Origin: AP-15 sp963795485
GTDB lineage: Bacteria; Pseudomonadota; Alphaproteobacteria; ATCC43930; CGMCC-115725
Reading direction: 5' to 3'
Length of the DNA: 64,000 nt
Assembly (NCBI GenBank): GCA_963795485.1
Contig: CAWCIL010000006.1
Span: 496,001-560,000, forward strand
The translations under genes and the position numbers were made by a program. Below are positions 1 to 8,534 of the stretch, piece by piece. Numbering within the stretch: the first letter of the stretch is position 1; each line of letters starts with the position of its first letter. The notes beneath the pieces are model-generated. The model did not search any database, was not told the origin of the DNA, and saw only the letters and a list, made by a program, of their open reading frames with translations.

Positions 1-441
1 GAGGCGCAGCGTATCCCGCGTCAGCTCGGCGGTCTCCGCGGCGCCGACCGGGCGATGCAGACGCAGCGCTTCGCCGACCTGGTCGCCGATCGTGTGCAGC
101 GGCGACAACGAGGTCATCGGCTCCTGAAAGATGATCGAGATCCGGCCGCCGCGGATCGCCCGCATCGCGGCGCCGTCCCTCGGCAATTTGACGAGGTCGA
201 CCGTAGTACCGTCGCCGCGCGGGTCGGCGAACAGGATCGCGCCCTGGGTGATCTGTCCGCTACGCGGCAGGATGCGCATGATCGCCTGGCTGACGACCGA
301 TTTTCCCGAACCGGATTCGCCGACCAGCGCCACCGTCGAGTGCGGACGCACCCGGAACGACGCGCCGGTCACGGCGCGGATGAACCCGCCCGGCGCGGCA
401 AAGCGGACATGCAGGTCCCGGATCGACAAAAGATCGCTCAC
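1..441 (-). CDS. Peptide-type ABC transporter ATP-binding protein (partial, C-terminus outside window)
   Basis: This is the N-terminal ~147 residues of an ABC ATPase of the oligopeptide/dipeptide importer class; the rest lies beyond base 1. It would hydrolyse ATP at the inner membrane to drive uptake of peptides or similar solutes. Walker A is visible as GESGSGKS, followed by the Q-loop FQEPMTSLSPLHTIGDQ, which is characteristic of DppD/OppD/YejF-type proteins. The GTG start at 441 overlaps the stop of the upstream gene (GTGA), so it is translationally coupled to the glycan cluster. No permease or binding-protein gene is in view. Whether it really serves peptide import or belongs functionally with the glycosyltransferases cannot be told. 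Confidence 0.85.
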   Translation of the reverse strand, partial: MSDLLSIRDLHVRFAAPGGFIRAVTGASFRVRPHSTVALVGESGSGKSVVSQAIMRILPRSGQITQGAILFADPRGDGTTVDLVKLPRDGAAMRAIRGGRISIIFQEPMTSLSPLHTIGDQVGEALRLHRPVGAAETAELTRDTLRL

Positions 442-968
442 GCCCTCACCCCGTCCGCCGGATCGGCCCCAGGAAAGCTCGCGGGAAAGGCGGGCGCCCC
501 GATCCCGAGCGCTTCGAGATTGGCCGCCGTCGCCGGGCTCGGCACGAGCCGGCGCGCCGCCGCCGCCATGGCCGACCGCTCGACCAGTCCGGCAAACCCG
601 TCGATGCGGCCGTCGAGCCGGATCACCGACCGGCCGGAGCGCAGCTCGAGCTGCATCCACCCGTCGCGACGGTCGCGGCGGGTCGAATAATAGGCGAGCC
701 TGATGCGGTCGAGCTCGGTCCAGCGGATCGTCGCGGCGAGCGGGCCCAAGGTGGAGATCCCGGATTGGGTCACCTCGACCCGGCTGACGTGGCGCAGCGC
801 GGTGCGAATGCCGAACACCAAAAATAGCGCCGCGAACCCGCCAACTATCCCGGTGGCGACCGCACCGAGAGGGGCGATCGCGAGGATCGCGGCGGTCGGC
901 ACCAGGCCGGCGGCGGAGCGCAGGTAGTCGCCGAGCATCGCCGAACCCGGATAGGCGTGCCGGGTCAT
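438..968 (-). CDS. Small membrane protein with PH-like domain
   Basis: A 176-residue protein of no named family that I recognise. Two hydrophobic segments lie near residues 15-55 (rich in Ala/Gly/Leu/Ile). They are followed by a beta-rich region with the pattern VEVTQSGISTLGPL and IRWTELDRIRLAYYS, which resembles bacterial PH-like domains (YdbT/DUF304 type). The open frame extends further upstream, but that part has antisense-like composition. ATG 968 is preferred because it overlaps the deacetylase stop as ATGA, and the downstream ABC gene overlaps its own stop in the same manner. The tight coupling suggests a role with the surrounding glycan locus, perhaps at the membrane; this is inference. 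Confidence 0.7.
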   Translation of the reverse strand: MTRHAYPGSAMLGDYLRSAAGLVPTAAILAIAPLGAVATGIVGGFAALFLVFGIRTALRHVSRVEVTQSGISTLGPLAATIRWTELDRIRLAYYSTRRDRRDGWMQLELRSGRSVIRLDGRIDGFAGLVERSAMAAAARRLVPSPATAANLEALGIGAPAFPASFPGADPADGVRA

Positions 969-1900
969 GGCGGAGCAGCGTTCCCCGAGCCGCCGGCTGA
1001 CGACGGCTCGGCCGCGGGCGCAAAGATGTCGCCGCCGGCCGCCGAGGCCCCGAGTGCCGGGGCGAAGACCTCGCCGCCGGTCAGCCACCGGGCCGCCGGA
1101 TGGGCGGCTGTCAGCCCGGTCAGCCGGCCGAGAAAAGCGCCGGTGGCCTCGTCCTGCACCAGATGATGGGTCAGGATCCCGCTCGGCTCGCCGCGATCCG
1201 CGGCGCCGGTCCGGCGCGCCCGCAGATGCCCGAGGAGGCCGGCGAGCGCCGCGGTCTCGCCGATAAAGCCGCGGTCCCTCTTCCAGGCGACGAGATCGAC
1301 GTGGACATTGGCCTCGAACACGCCCGATGCCGGCCATGCCGCGCGCCGCAGCCCGAGGCGCGAGACCGCCGCGATCCCGCACCCCGCGAGGAGCGGCAGA
1401 AAGCGCTCGGCGAAGCGGTTCCAGGGCGGAGCCAGGACGGCGAGCGCGCGCGTCCCGAACAGCGTCGTGAGCCGCGCCCGCCCCGCGCGCAGCTCGGCCG
1501 TTACCGATCCCGGCAGGCGTTCCGCCGGAAACTCGCTCTTTTTCGGACGAGGTTCGTTTTTCGATGGAGACCCGCCGTTCTCGGAGCGCGCCGCGTGGTT
1601 AGAATGGCTCCAGCCGTGCTGAAGGACGGTAATTAAAGGCGATTTGGTCGAGCGCCGGTCGGGAGCGCCGAGCCGGGCAGCGAGGTCGAGCACTGCTTCT
1701 GCCGGAATGACCGCCAGGGCCACCGGAACCGTCCCGGCGATCTCCAGCAGGCGGTCGAGTTGCCCGCACGGCGCCGCCGCGTCGTCGTCACGCCACCACA
1801 GAGTAGCGATCCTCCCTTCATCTCCCCAGCGGTCGAGCTCGTGCGCCAGATCGGCCCAAGATGGCTTCGCAGCCGAGGAGGCTTGCGAACGATTTAGCAT
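965..1900 (-). CDS. Polysaccharide deacetylase family protein
   Basis: A 311-residue protein with features of the NodB-like / carbohydrate esterase 4 fold. WWRDDDA lies near residue 35 (Asp pair), HGWSHSNH near residue 95 (metal-binding His pair) and PPWNR near residue 160. CE4 enzymes remove acetyl groups from N-acetyl sugars in a metal-dependent reaction. No signal peptide is visible, so it may act on a cytoplasmic lipid-linked or nucleotide-linked intermediate. The start overlaps the stop of the glycosyltransferase at 1894 by 7 bp. The last ~40 residues are low-complexity Ala/Gly/Pro. The substrate is unknown; the neighbours point to a glycan made by the same operon. Confidence 0.8.
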   Translation of the reverse strand: MLNRSQASSAAKPSWADLAHELDRWGDEGRIATLWWRDDDAAAPCGQLDRLLEIAGTVPVALAVIPAEAVLDLAARLGAPDRRSTKSPLITVLQHGWSHSNHAARSENGGSPSKNEPRPKKSEFPAERLPGSVTAELRAGRARLTTLFGTRALAVLAPPWNRFAERFLPLLAGCGIAAVSRLGLRRAAWPASGVFEANVHVDLVAWKRDRGFIGETAALAGLLGHLRARRTGAADRGEPSGILTHHLVQDEATGAFLGRLTGLTAAHPAARWLTGGEVFAPALGASAAGGDIFAPAAEPSSAGGSGNAAPP

Positions 1901-3129
1901 TTGCCGACCGTATAGTCACCCGGCGACATTACGGAATCCTCAATCGCCACTGTTTTCGCTCCGCTGCAATGGGCAGCCTTGGCCGTGCCGATCATTCCGC
2001 CGACCCAGAGCGCGGTGCGGCGCGCGCCCGCGGTGTCGATGGCGAGCGCCTGCGGCCGATGTCCGGCGGCACGCTCGATCGCGGCGGCGAGCCGCTCCGG
2101 CGACAGCTCGTGCGGGGCCAACATTTCGACGACCCCGCGCGCCGCCAGCCGCTCCGCCCGCAAAGTCTGCTCGCTCTCGCGCATCTCGGCAAACGGCACC
2201 ACGACCGCGGCGGCCCCGGCGGCAAGGATGTCGAGGACCGTGTTGTAGCCTGCCTGGCTGACCGAGACCCGGCAGTGCCGCAGCATCTGTGGAAAATCAC
2301 GCCGGTAGCGCTCGATGACAACCCCTCGCGGCAGGTTGGCGGCCAACGCCACGAATTCGGGCTCGGGCAGGTTGGGTCCGGTCAAGAGGCGCCAGCCGAG
2401 ATCCGAGAGGCAGCCGCGCCGCCGCGCCGCGAGCGCCGCCGCGAGCAGCGCGCCGCCAACCGCCCCGCCGCCGGCCGAAACCAGGACCTCGCCCACTCCC
2501 GCCCCGTCATCCTTGCCCTGCGGTCCTGGGGGGGCGCCGACATAGCCCGTGTAGACGAGCCGATCGGCGATTTCGGACGCCTCCGGAAAGCTCGCTTCCA
2601 GCGTGATCAGCGCCGGGTCGCCATGGACCAGCACGGCATCGAAGCCGGCCTCGACGCGATCCACAATCTCGCGGCGGCGCGTCGCGGCTTCGGGGGCGAC
2701 GACGATGTCGCGCAGCGAGCACAGCACCAGTGCCGGGGGGCGGCGCCCGCGGGCCGCCTCGATCAACGGGTCGAGTTCGAAGCGGAAGGCGCGGCGGCCG
2801 AACGGAAACGCCTCGATGATGACGGCATCGGGCCGCGCACCGGCAAAAGCGTCGAGGAGGGCCTGTCGCCGCGTCGCTCGCAACGCGTCGTCGACCGGTC
2901 GGCCGTGGCTGTCGACGAGGTCCCTGAACCCCGCGTCGCGTGCTCGGATCGGCGCCAGCTGAACAATGCGCTCGGCCGCGGTGCCGGCCAGCTCCGGCAG
3001 CATCTCGCCGCCCGAGACCAAGGTCACGCCGACGCCCTCCGCCGCCAGCGCCTCGACCAGGTGGAGCGCCCGCCGCAGATGCCCGATGCCGAGCAGGTGC
3101 TGGACGTAGAACAGCACGGAGCCGGTCAC
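1894..3129 (-). CDS. MurG-like (GT28-type) glycosyltransferase
   Basis: A 411-residue predicted glycosyltransferase of the COG4671 type, related to the MurG C-terminal fold. The N-terminus carries the glycine/histidine signature QHLLGIGHLRRALHLVEAL, and the second Rossmann half ends in SQAGYNTVLDILAAGAAAVV, the nucleotide-sugar-binding motif of GT28 enzymes. It most likely transfers a sugar from a nucleotide donor at the cytoplasmic face. It lies 30 bp downstream of a GT4 gene and overlaps the deacetylase. It is a paralogue of the protein encoded at 5638-6882, so the locus starts and ends its transferase series with the same enzyme type. The last ~30 residues may be outside the conserved fold. 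Confidence 0.85.
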   Translation of the reverse strand: MTGSVLFYVQHLLGIGHLRRALHLVEALAAEGVGVTLVSGGEMLPELAGTAAERIVQLAPIRARDAGFRDLVDSHGRPVDDALRATRRQALLDAFAGARPDAVIIEAFPFGRRAFRFELDPLIEAARGRRPPALVLCSLRDIVVAPEAATRRREIVDRVEAGFDAVLVHGDPALITLEASFPEASEIADRLVYTGYVGAPPGPQGKDDGAGVGEVLVSAGGGAVGGALLAAALAARRRGCLSDLGWRLLTGPNLPEPEFVALAANLPRGVVIERYRRDFPQMLRHCRVSVSQAGYNTVLDILAAGAAAVVVPFAEMRESEQTLRAERLAARGVVEMLAPHELSPERLAAAIERAAGHRPQALAIDTAGARRTALWVGGMIGTAKAAHCSGAKTVAIEDSVMSPGDYTVGKC

Positions 3130-3159
3130 GCGGCCCCGATCACGGCGCGTCGGCTGGAG

Positions 3160-4266
3160 CTACGCGGCATGCGCCGGCGGCAGGCTCTCGAGCATCGCAG
3201 CCAGACGCCGCGCCGCGGCCGGGAGATCATGCTCCGCGAGAACGCGCCGCCGCGCCGCCTCGGCAAACCGCGCGCGCAAGGCCTGATCGACGATCAAGCG
3301 CCGCACCGCCGCGGCGAAGGCCGCCGCGTCGTCCGGCGGAACCAGCAGCCCGGTCGTCCCCGCCGCGACGATGTCGCCGACGCCGCCGCCGGCACCAGCG
3401 ACCACCGGCAGGCCGCTTGCCTGGGCTTCGAGCAGCGCCATGCCAAAGGCTTCGTTGACCGCCGGCCAGACAAAGAGATCGGCGGCGGCGAGACGGCGGC
3501 CAACCATCCCCCCGCCGAGCGCCCCGGCCCAGCCGACCCGCGCGCCGAGCGGGGCGAGCGCGCGCTCGACCTCGGCTCGGGCGGCACCGTCGCCGACGAC
3601 TTCGAGCGACCAATCGAGATCGGCCAGCTGCGCCAACGCCGCACCCAGGATTCGGTACGAGGCGAGCTTGTCGCCCGGGCGCATCATCGCCACCGCGATC
3701 AGCCGGGGCGGCCAGCTGCCGGCCCGCGCCTGCAGCACATAGTCCCGGGCGTCAAGAAACGGCTTGATCGCGACCCATCGCCTCGGGTCGGGGAGCAATG
3801 GCAGGACGCAATCGCGATCGCCGGGGTTGAGCCCGATCACCGCGTCGGCCTGCCGGATCGCCGATCCGACGGCGCGGTGGCTGGCGGCCCAGGCACCGTC
3901 CGCCTGCTTGGGCGCAAACGAGGCCTCGGCCACGACATAGGGGATGCCAAGCGCGGCGGCGATCTGCGGCCCCAGCCAATCGGCTGCTTTGTGATAGAGG
4001 TGGTAGGTGAACCACAGATCGGGGGTGGTCTCGGGAGCCGTTCGACAACGGCGCAAATACCGTCTCGCAAGGGTGTGCCCGATGGCGGCGAGCCGCGCCT
4101 GGCGCTCAGCGCCGCCCCGCCCCTCGAAGCTGCGAAAGCGCGAAGCGAGGACCGGCTGGTGCCCGGCGCCGCGCAGCGCCGACAGAAACAGCTGCGCCAT
4201 CCGGCGGTCGCCCGACGGCACCGGATGATCCGGCGATTTGAGCGGCGCATAAAAGGCGATGCGCAT
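3160..4266 (-). CDS. Family 4 glycosyltransferase
   Basis: A 368-residue GT-B-fold retaining glycosyltransferase. The C-terminal half shows the family 4 donor-site pattern NEAFGMALLEAQASGLPVVA, then GGVGDIVAAGTTGLLVPPDD, with the acidic E-x7-E motif carried by EAFGMALLEA. It would transfer a sugar from NDP-sugar to a lipid or oligosaccharide acceptor. ATG 4266 (MRIAFYAPLKSPDHP) begins the first beta strand directly, so the start is well supported. It is flanked on both sides by other transferases on the same strand with gaps of 12-30 bp, indicating one operon. The sugar and acceptor are unknown. Confidence 0.88.
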   Translation of the reverse strand: MRIAFYAPLKSPDHPVPSGDRRMAQLFLSALRGAGHQPVLASRFRSFEGRGGAERQARLAAIGHTLARRYLRRCRTAPETTPDLWFTYHLYHKAADWLGPQIAAALGIPYVVAEASFAPKQADGAWAASHRAVGSAIRQADAVIGLNPGDRDCVLPLLPDPRRWVAIKPFLDARDYVLQARAGSWPPRLIAVAMMRPGDKLASYRILGAALAQLADLDWSLEVVGDGAARAEVERALAPLGARVGWAGALGGGMVGRRLAAADLFVWPAVNEAFGMALLEAQASGLPVVAGAGGGVGDIVAAGTTGLLVPPDDAAAFAAAVRRLIVDQALRARFAEAARRRVLAEHDLPAAARRLAAMLESLPPAHAA

Positions 4267-4278
4267 GGAGCCGCTTGG

Positions 4279-5627
4279 CTACTGTGCTGCGGCGAGTTCC
4301 GCAGCACCTAAGTCCGCGTTTTGCGGGTCGGCGGCGTCAAGCCCAAAGCGGCGCGCGAGCTGATCGATCCCGGCCTGCATCGCAAAGGCGCTGCGCACCC
4401 GCCGCTCGCCGGCGGCGCCGAGCGCCCGGCGCCGCGCCGGATCGCCGATCAGGTCAGCGAGTGCCAGGGCCAGCGCCCGCGGGTCGCCGGGCGGCACCAG
4501 CATGCCGGTCGCCCCGTCTTCGATCAGCTCGGGGATGCCGGAGACATCGGTCGCCAGGCAGGGGAGGCGCTGGCTCTGCGCCTCCATCAGCACATTGGGC
4601 AGCCCGTCGCGGTCGCCGTCCGCGGTCACCTTGGCGGCCAGCACGAAGAGGTCGGCCCTTCGGTAGGCGGCCAGCACCTCGGGCTGCGGCAAGGCCCCGC
4701 GCCAGGCGATGCGCGGCGCCAGGCCGAGCGCCTCAGCCCGCACCCGCAGGCTCGCCGCGAGCTCGCCGCCGCCGATATGCACCAGGTGCCAGGCGAGACC
4801 GGCCGGCAGCAGCGCCAGTGCTGCGAGGAGATCGCCATAGCCCTTTTTCGCCACCGTGCGGCCGACCGAGAGCAGCATCACCGGCTGTTCGGGATCGCGG
4901 CCGTCGCCGCCGTCGCGGCGCACCGGCGGCGGCGAAAAGCGTTCGAGGTCGAGACCGTGATAGCACAGCATGACCCGCTCGGGCGACGGCGCCAGGCTCG
5001 CCAGGTGAGCGCGCCCGCTCTCGGTGCAGGTCGCGGCCCATCGCGCCTCGCCGAGCTTCTCCCGCTTTTCCCAATCCGGGATCGTCCAGATGTCCTTGGC
5101 ATGCGCCGACACCGACCAGTCGCGCCCCGCAACCAGCGCCGCATAGCGCGCGACCGAAGCCGGCGTGTGCAGAAAATGCGCGTGCAGGCGATCGACGTCC
5201 GGGGCAATTCCGCCGCCAGCACCAGCGCCTGACCGAACCGGCGCACCCGGTTCGGGGTCGGATCGCGGACCAGATCGGCGAGCCACATGCGCCATGCACC
5301 TCGATAGCCCGGCATCCGGCGGGCACGCCGCCAGCCGCGCCAGACTCGCGACAGTTCCTGGTAGAGATATTCCGGCAGGTAGAGCCGGGCGGCGCGGATC
5401 GCCTGGTGCACCGGATGGGTGGTGCCATCGGTCGGCTGACGCAGCGAGACGATCAGGATGTCGAGCCCGCGCCGTTCGAGCGCCAGGATCTCCTGCGCGA
5501 CAAAGGTTTCCGAAAGTCGCGGATAGCCCTTCAGCACAAAGGCGACCCGCCCCCGCGCCCCGGGCAACGGCGCCCCGGGCAACGGTGCTCCGGGCAACGG
5601 TGCTCCGGGCAACGGCGCCACGTTCAA
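4279..5627 (-). CDS. Family 4 glycosyltransferase (colanic-acid-type), interrupted by a -1 frameshift
   Basis: The N-terminal part runs from 5627 (VAFVLKGYPRLSETFVAQEI is typical of WcaL/AmsK-like GT4 enzymes) to about 5204. The protein then continues in another frame as PDVDRLHAHFLHTPASVARY to the stop at 4279. The total is ~449 codons and the family fold is complete only if the two frames are joined, so one base is missing near 5199-5204 in a C/G run. The second half contains SVGRTVAKKGYGDLLAAL and the donor motif GLPNVLMEAQSQRLPCLATD. The N-terminus is preceded by four PLPGA repeats encoded by a 15-nt tandem repeat. The break could be an assembly error or real inactivation. Confidence 0.85.
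5561..5620. repeat. 15-nt tandem repeat, four copies, coding
   Basis: Four near-identical copies of a 15-nt unit (cgggcaacggtgctc and variants) start at 5561, 5576, 5591 and 5606. On the minus strand they encode PLPGA repeats immediately after the ATG of the glycosyltransferase at 5627. Because the unit is a multiple of three, copy-number change would not alter the frame. Confidence 0.9.
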
Positions 5628-5637
5628 GCCGCCACCT

Positions 5638-6882
5638 TCAAGCCCCGATGCGCGCGCGCACCGCGCCGCGGCCCGCCCGCGCTCGGTCGAGCCATTTTTT
5701 TGCCAGGCGATTGACGTTGGGCATGCCGTCGAGCAGGCCGGGGATGACGACGGTCGAGGGTGCCGGCTGCCCCGGCAGCCGGCGCAGCGCCGCGGCCATG
5801 ACCCGCGGGTCCCGGCCTTGCTGCTCCGACAGCATCGCCACGAGCCCGAGCTCGGCGGCGCGTTCGGTGCGGATGAACTGCTCCAGCCGGGGTGCGGTGC
5901 GCGGCATGATCAGCGCCGGCTTGTCGAACGACAGGATCTCGCAAAAGGTGTTGTAGCCGCCCATCGCGACGACGCCGGCGGCGCGCGCCATCACCGCCTC
6001 GAGCCGGGCATTGAAGGTGATGGCATGGACATTCGGCAGCCGGGCGGCGCGGGCGGCGAATACGGCGCGCTGCTCGGGCACCATAAACGGACCGAAGACG
6101 ATCAGCGCCGGCAGCGGGATGCCGGGATCGTGCTCATAGGCCGACAGCACTAGATCGACGAGCGCGTCGCCGTCGCCGCCGCCGCCCGGCGTCACCAGCA
6201 GGAACTCGTCTTCGACCAGCTCCTGGAGGTCTGGCGTCACCGCCAGATCGGTCGCACTGCGCCGCAGATAGCCGGTATAGACCATCCGCCGGCGCACGCT
6301 CGCCGGCACCGGCAGCCCGGCCAGCGGGTCGCAGATCTGGGGCAGGCCGTAAACCCACAGCTCGTCGTAATATTCGGCCAGCGCCGGCACCGCGTTCTTG
6401 CGCTCCCATTCGCTTTCGAGCGCCTCGGGATCGTCCATCACGTCGCGCAGCCCGAGGATCACCGTCGCCCGCCGGCGCTGCATCAGCTGCAAGGTGTCGC
6501 GCACCTCACCGCGCAACCCCAGCGGTTCCTTGTCGACAATCAGCAGATCGGGGTCGAAGATGTCGGCGGTGTGCCGGATGATCGAGGAGCGCATCGCCAA
6601 CGTCTCCTCGATGTCGATGTGGAGGCCGAGCGAGACGTACTCGCCGTTGCGCAGCTTGATGACGCCGGGCACCCGCACGAAATCAACCCGGGCACGAAAG
6701 TCGAAGCTGCCGATGATCGGCGACCCCGACAGGATCAGGATCGACAGTGCCGGGTCGGCATCGACCAGAGAGTGGGCGATGGCTCGGCAACGGCGCAGGT
6801 GGCCGAGGCCAAAGCTGTCATGGCTGTAGATGAGCACACGCTTGTGACGACGCCGACCAGCCACTTGCGCCCCCCTGCGCAT
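5638..6882 (-). CDS. MurG-like (COG4671) glycosyltransferase, first gene of glycan locus
   Basis: A 414-residue predicted glycosyltransferase. The N-terminus LIYSHDSFGLGHLRRCRAIA is the Gly-His signature of COG4671 proteins. DVMDDPEALESEWERKN lies in the central region, and GGYNTFCEILSFDKPALIMP near the C-terminus is the nucleotide-sugar site. ATG 6882 is chosen because upstream in-frame codons are Arg/Pro-rich and lack conserved features. It is the promoter-proximal gene of a minus-strand run (6882 down to 1), 10 bp before the GT4 gene. The family lacks a characterised substrate that I can name with confidence. Paralogous to the enzyme at 1894-3129. Confidence 0.88.
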   Translation of the reverse strand: MRRGAQVAGRRRHKRVLIYSHDSFGLGHLRRCRAIAHSLVDADPALSILILSGSPIIGSFDFRARVDFVRVPGVIKLRNGEYVSLGLHIDIEETLAMRSSIIRHTADIFDPDLLIVDKEPLGLRGEVRDTLQLMQRRRATVILGLRDVMDDPEALESEWERKNAVPALAEYYDELWVYGLPQICDPLAGLPVPASVRRRMVYTGYLRRSATDLAVTPDLQELVEDEFLLVTPGGGGDGDALVDLVLSAYEHDPGIPLPALIVFGPFMVPEQRAVFAARAARLPNVHAITFNARLEAVMARAAGVVAMGGYNTFCEILSFDKPALIMPRTAPRLEQFIRTERAAELGLVAMLSEQQGRDPRVMAAALRRLPGQPAPSTVVIPGLLDGMPNVNRLAKKWLDRARAGRGAVRARIGA

Positions 6883-7524
6883 GCCTGCGCCACGACTATT
6901 GCATAGGGCCGTGGGTGGCGGAATGATCTTTTTATGAAGCCGGTCGGGATCGACGGAACAAGGGTCGCGGCCACCGCACCCGGCGGGGCGCGGCCGGCGC
7001 CGCGCGGACTGACCGACGGCCTGTTGCGCCGGCTCGGACCGGCGACGATGCCAGCGGCGATCGGCCCGCCGGTGCCGAGGCCGCCTTGGCGGCACGCCCG
7101 CTGTTGCAGGGTCGCGGGCCCCGATTGCGGGGCAGGGACGAGCGGCTCAAAGATCGCCTGTGCACGGTTCGCCAGGGCGCCGATCGGGTCGATCGATCGG
7201 CGGCGACGATCGTCGAGGTCCACAGACGCGCCGCGGTCAAACTGCCGCCGGCTGGTTTGGCTGACGTGCTGGGAGGGATCCACGGCATCCGTCTCGGGAA
7301 CTGTCGGTGCAAATTCTCCGTGCACATCATTTAAATTCGACTGCTCGGCCGCCCCCGTTCTATTGTTGCTCGATCGGCGACGCAGCCGTTGGCCACAGCG
7401 CAATGACGGGGATGGGCAGCCAGCCGGGCGTGCTCCGGCAGGGCCGCCTGGCGGGCGATCTCGGATGTCGAGGCTCGCCGCCACCGAATGGGATGACCCG
7501 CGCGGCCGATGAAGGGAGGGAGGA
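6883..7524. other. Divergent intergenic region, no confident gene
   Basis: These 642 bp separate the glycosyltransferase operon (minus) from the cNMP-binding gene (plus), so both promoters should lie here. A short A/T-rich patch at about 6925-6935 and another at 7330-7345 are the best places for promoters. Several open frames cross the region on both strands, but none has a ribosome binding site, conserved motif or natural amino-acid composition that I can defend. A minus-strand frame from about 7336 to 6900 has fairly ordinary codon usage and is listed under findings. Confidence 0.5.
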
Positions 7525-8007
7525 ATGAGCCTGAAACAGGAATTCGAGCTGCTCCGGCGAGTGCCGCTATTCGCCGAGATCGAGCCGTCCAGGCTGAAGC
7601 TCTTGGCGTTCATGAGCGAACGCGTCGGATATGACCCGGGCAAGATCGTGGTCCGCCAGGGCGACGCCGCCGACGCGGCGTATCTGATCATCGACGGGCA
7701 CGCCGAAGTCATCGCCGAAACTCCCGCCGGGCCGGTAATCCTGGCGACGCTCGGCGCCAACGAGACCGTCGGGGAGATGGGCATCCTTTGCAACATGCCG
7801 CGCAACGCGACGGTGCGCGCCAAGGACCGGCTGGTTGCCCTGCGCATCGCCAAGGAGCCGTTCATGCGCATGGTGCGCGAATTCCCCAACATCTCGGTCT
7901 CGATCATGCAGGAGCTGGCGCACCGGGTCAACACGACCAACAACCAGCTGCGCGCTGCGCTCGCCGAAGTGAAGAAACTGCGCGAGCAGGCCGGCTTCGG
8001 CAGCTGA
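7525..8007 (+). CDS. Cyclic nucleotide-binding domain protein
   Basis: A 160-residue protein that is essentially one cNMP-binding domain (Crp/cAMP-kinase fold). The phosphate-binding cassette is recognisable as GEMGILCNMPRNATVRAKD around residues 88-106. In canonical cAMP binders this reads GE-x5-L-x6-R-A; here the Arg and Thr are displaced, so nucleotide binding is probable but not certain. The C-terminal helix (ELAHRVNTTNNQLRAALAEV) looks like a coiled coil and there is no helix-turn-helix, so it is not a transcription factor. The start is supported by a very strong ribosome binding site (ggagggagga) directly before ATG 7525. Likely a cytoplasmic signalling or regulatory module. Confidence 0.88.
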   Translation: MSLKQEFELLRRVPLFAEIEPSRLKLLAFMSERVGYDPGKIVVRQGDAADAAYLIIDGHAEVIAETPAGPVILATLGANETVGEMGILCNMPRNATVRAKDRLVALRIAKEPFMRMVREFPNISVSIMQELAHRVNTTNNQLRAALAEVKKLREQAGFGS

Positions 8008-8026
8008 CCCGCCGGTTCCGCGCCAG

Positions 8027-8534
8027 ATGAGCCGGCTCGACAGCTTTATCCGCCGGCTCGAGGCCCAGCGCGCCTGCCTCGACCTGGCGGCGGTGCTGGT
8101 GCGCGGTCTCGACGGGCCGGTGCTCGAGCTCGGGCTCGGCAACGGCCGGACCTACGATCATCTGCGCGAGCTGTGTCCGGATCGTGAAATCTTCGTGTGC
8201 GAGCGGGGCGTCGCCGCCCATCCCGATTGTATTCCGCCGCCCGAGTTCCTGATCCTCGGCGACATGCGCCAGACCTTGCGCGCGGCGCGCGGGTCGCCTC
8301 GAAGGCCGGGTGGCGCTGGCCCATCTCGACCCGGGAACCGGCGATGCCGCGGCGAGCCTCGCGTTGGCCGCCGATCTCACCCCGCTGATCGTGCCGCTGC
8401 TATGCCCGGGCGGCGTGCTGGTCAGCGAGCCCGCGACGACCGCACCCGGATTGGCTCGGTTGGCGCTGCCGGAAGGGGTGGCTGTCGGCCGCTACAATCT
8501 TTATCGCCGCGTCAGCCCCCGAGTGTCAGCATGA
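8027..8534 (+). CDS. Class I SAM-dependent methyltransferase (Methyltransf_17 family), frameshifted
   Basis: The first ~88 residues read MSRLDSFIRRLEAQRACLDL and LELGLGNGRTYDHLREL, the SAM-binding motif I of the small Methyltransf_17 family. After DMRQTLRAA (about 8290) the frame must shift by one base to continue as GRLEGRVALAHLDPGT and then CPGGVLVSEPATTAPG and ALPEGVAVGRYNLYRR, the conserved family end. The whole would be ~168 residues, a normal family length. One base has been gained (or two lost) near 8288-8292. The 3' end overlaps the convergent xthA gene by 23 bp. Biological substrate unknown. The gene follows the cNMP protein by 19 bp, so the two may be co-transcribed. Confidence 0.82.

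Noticed and set aside
1861..4311. 816-codon plus-strand open frame
   Set aside because: It runs antisense to two clear glycosyltransferase genes, is Arg/Gln/Gly-rich in the manner of G+C-rich shadow frames, and has no ribosome binding site or motif.
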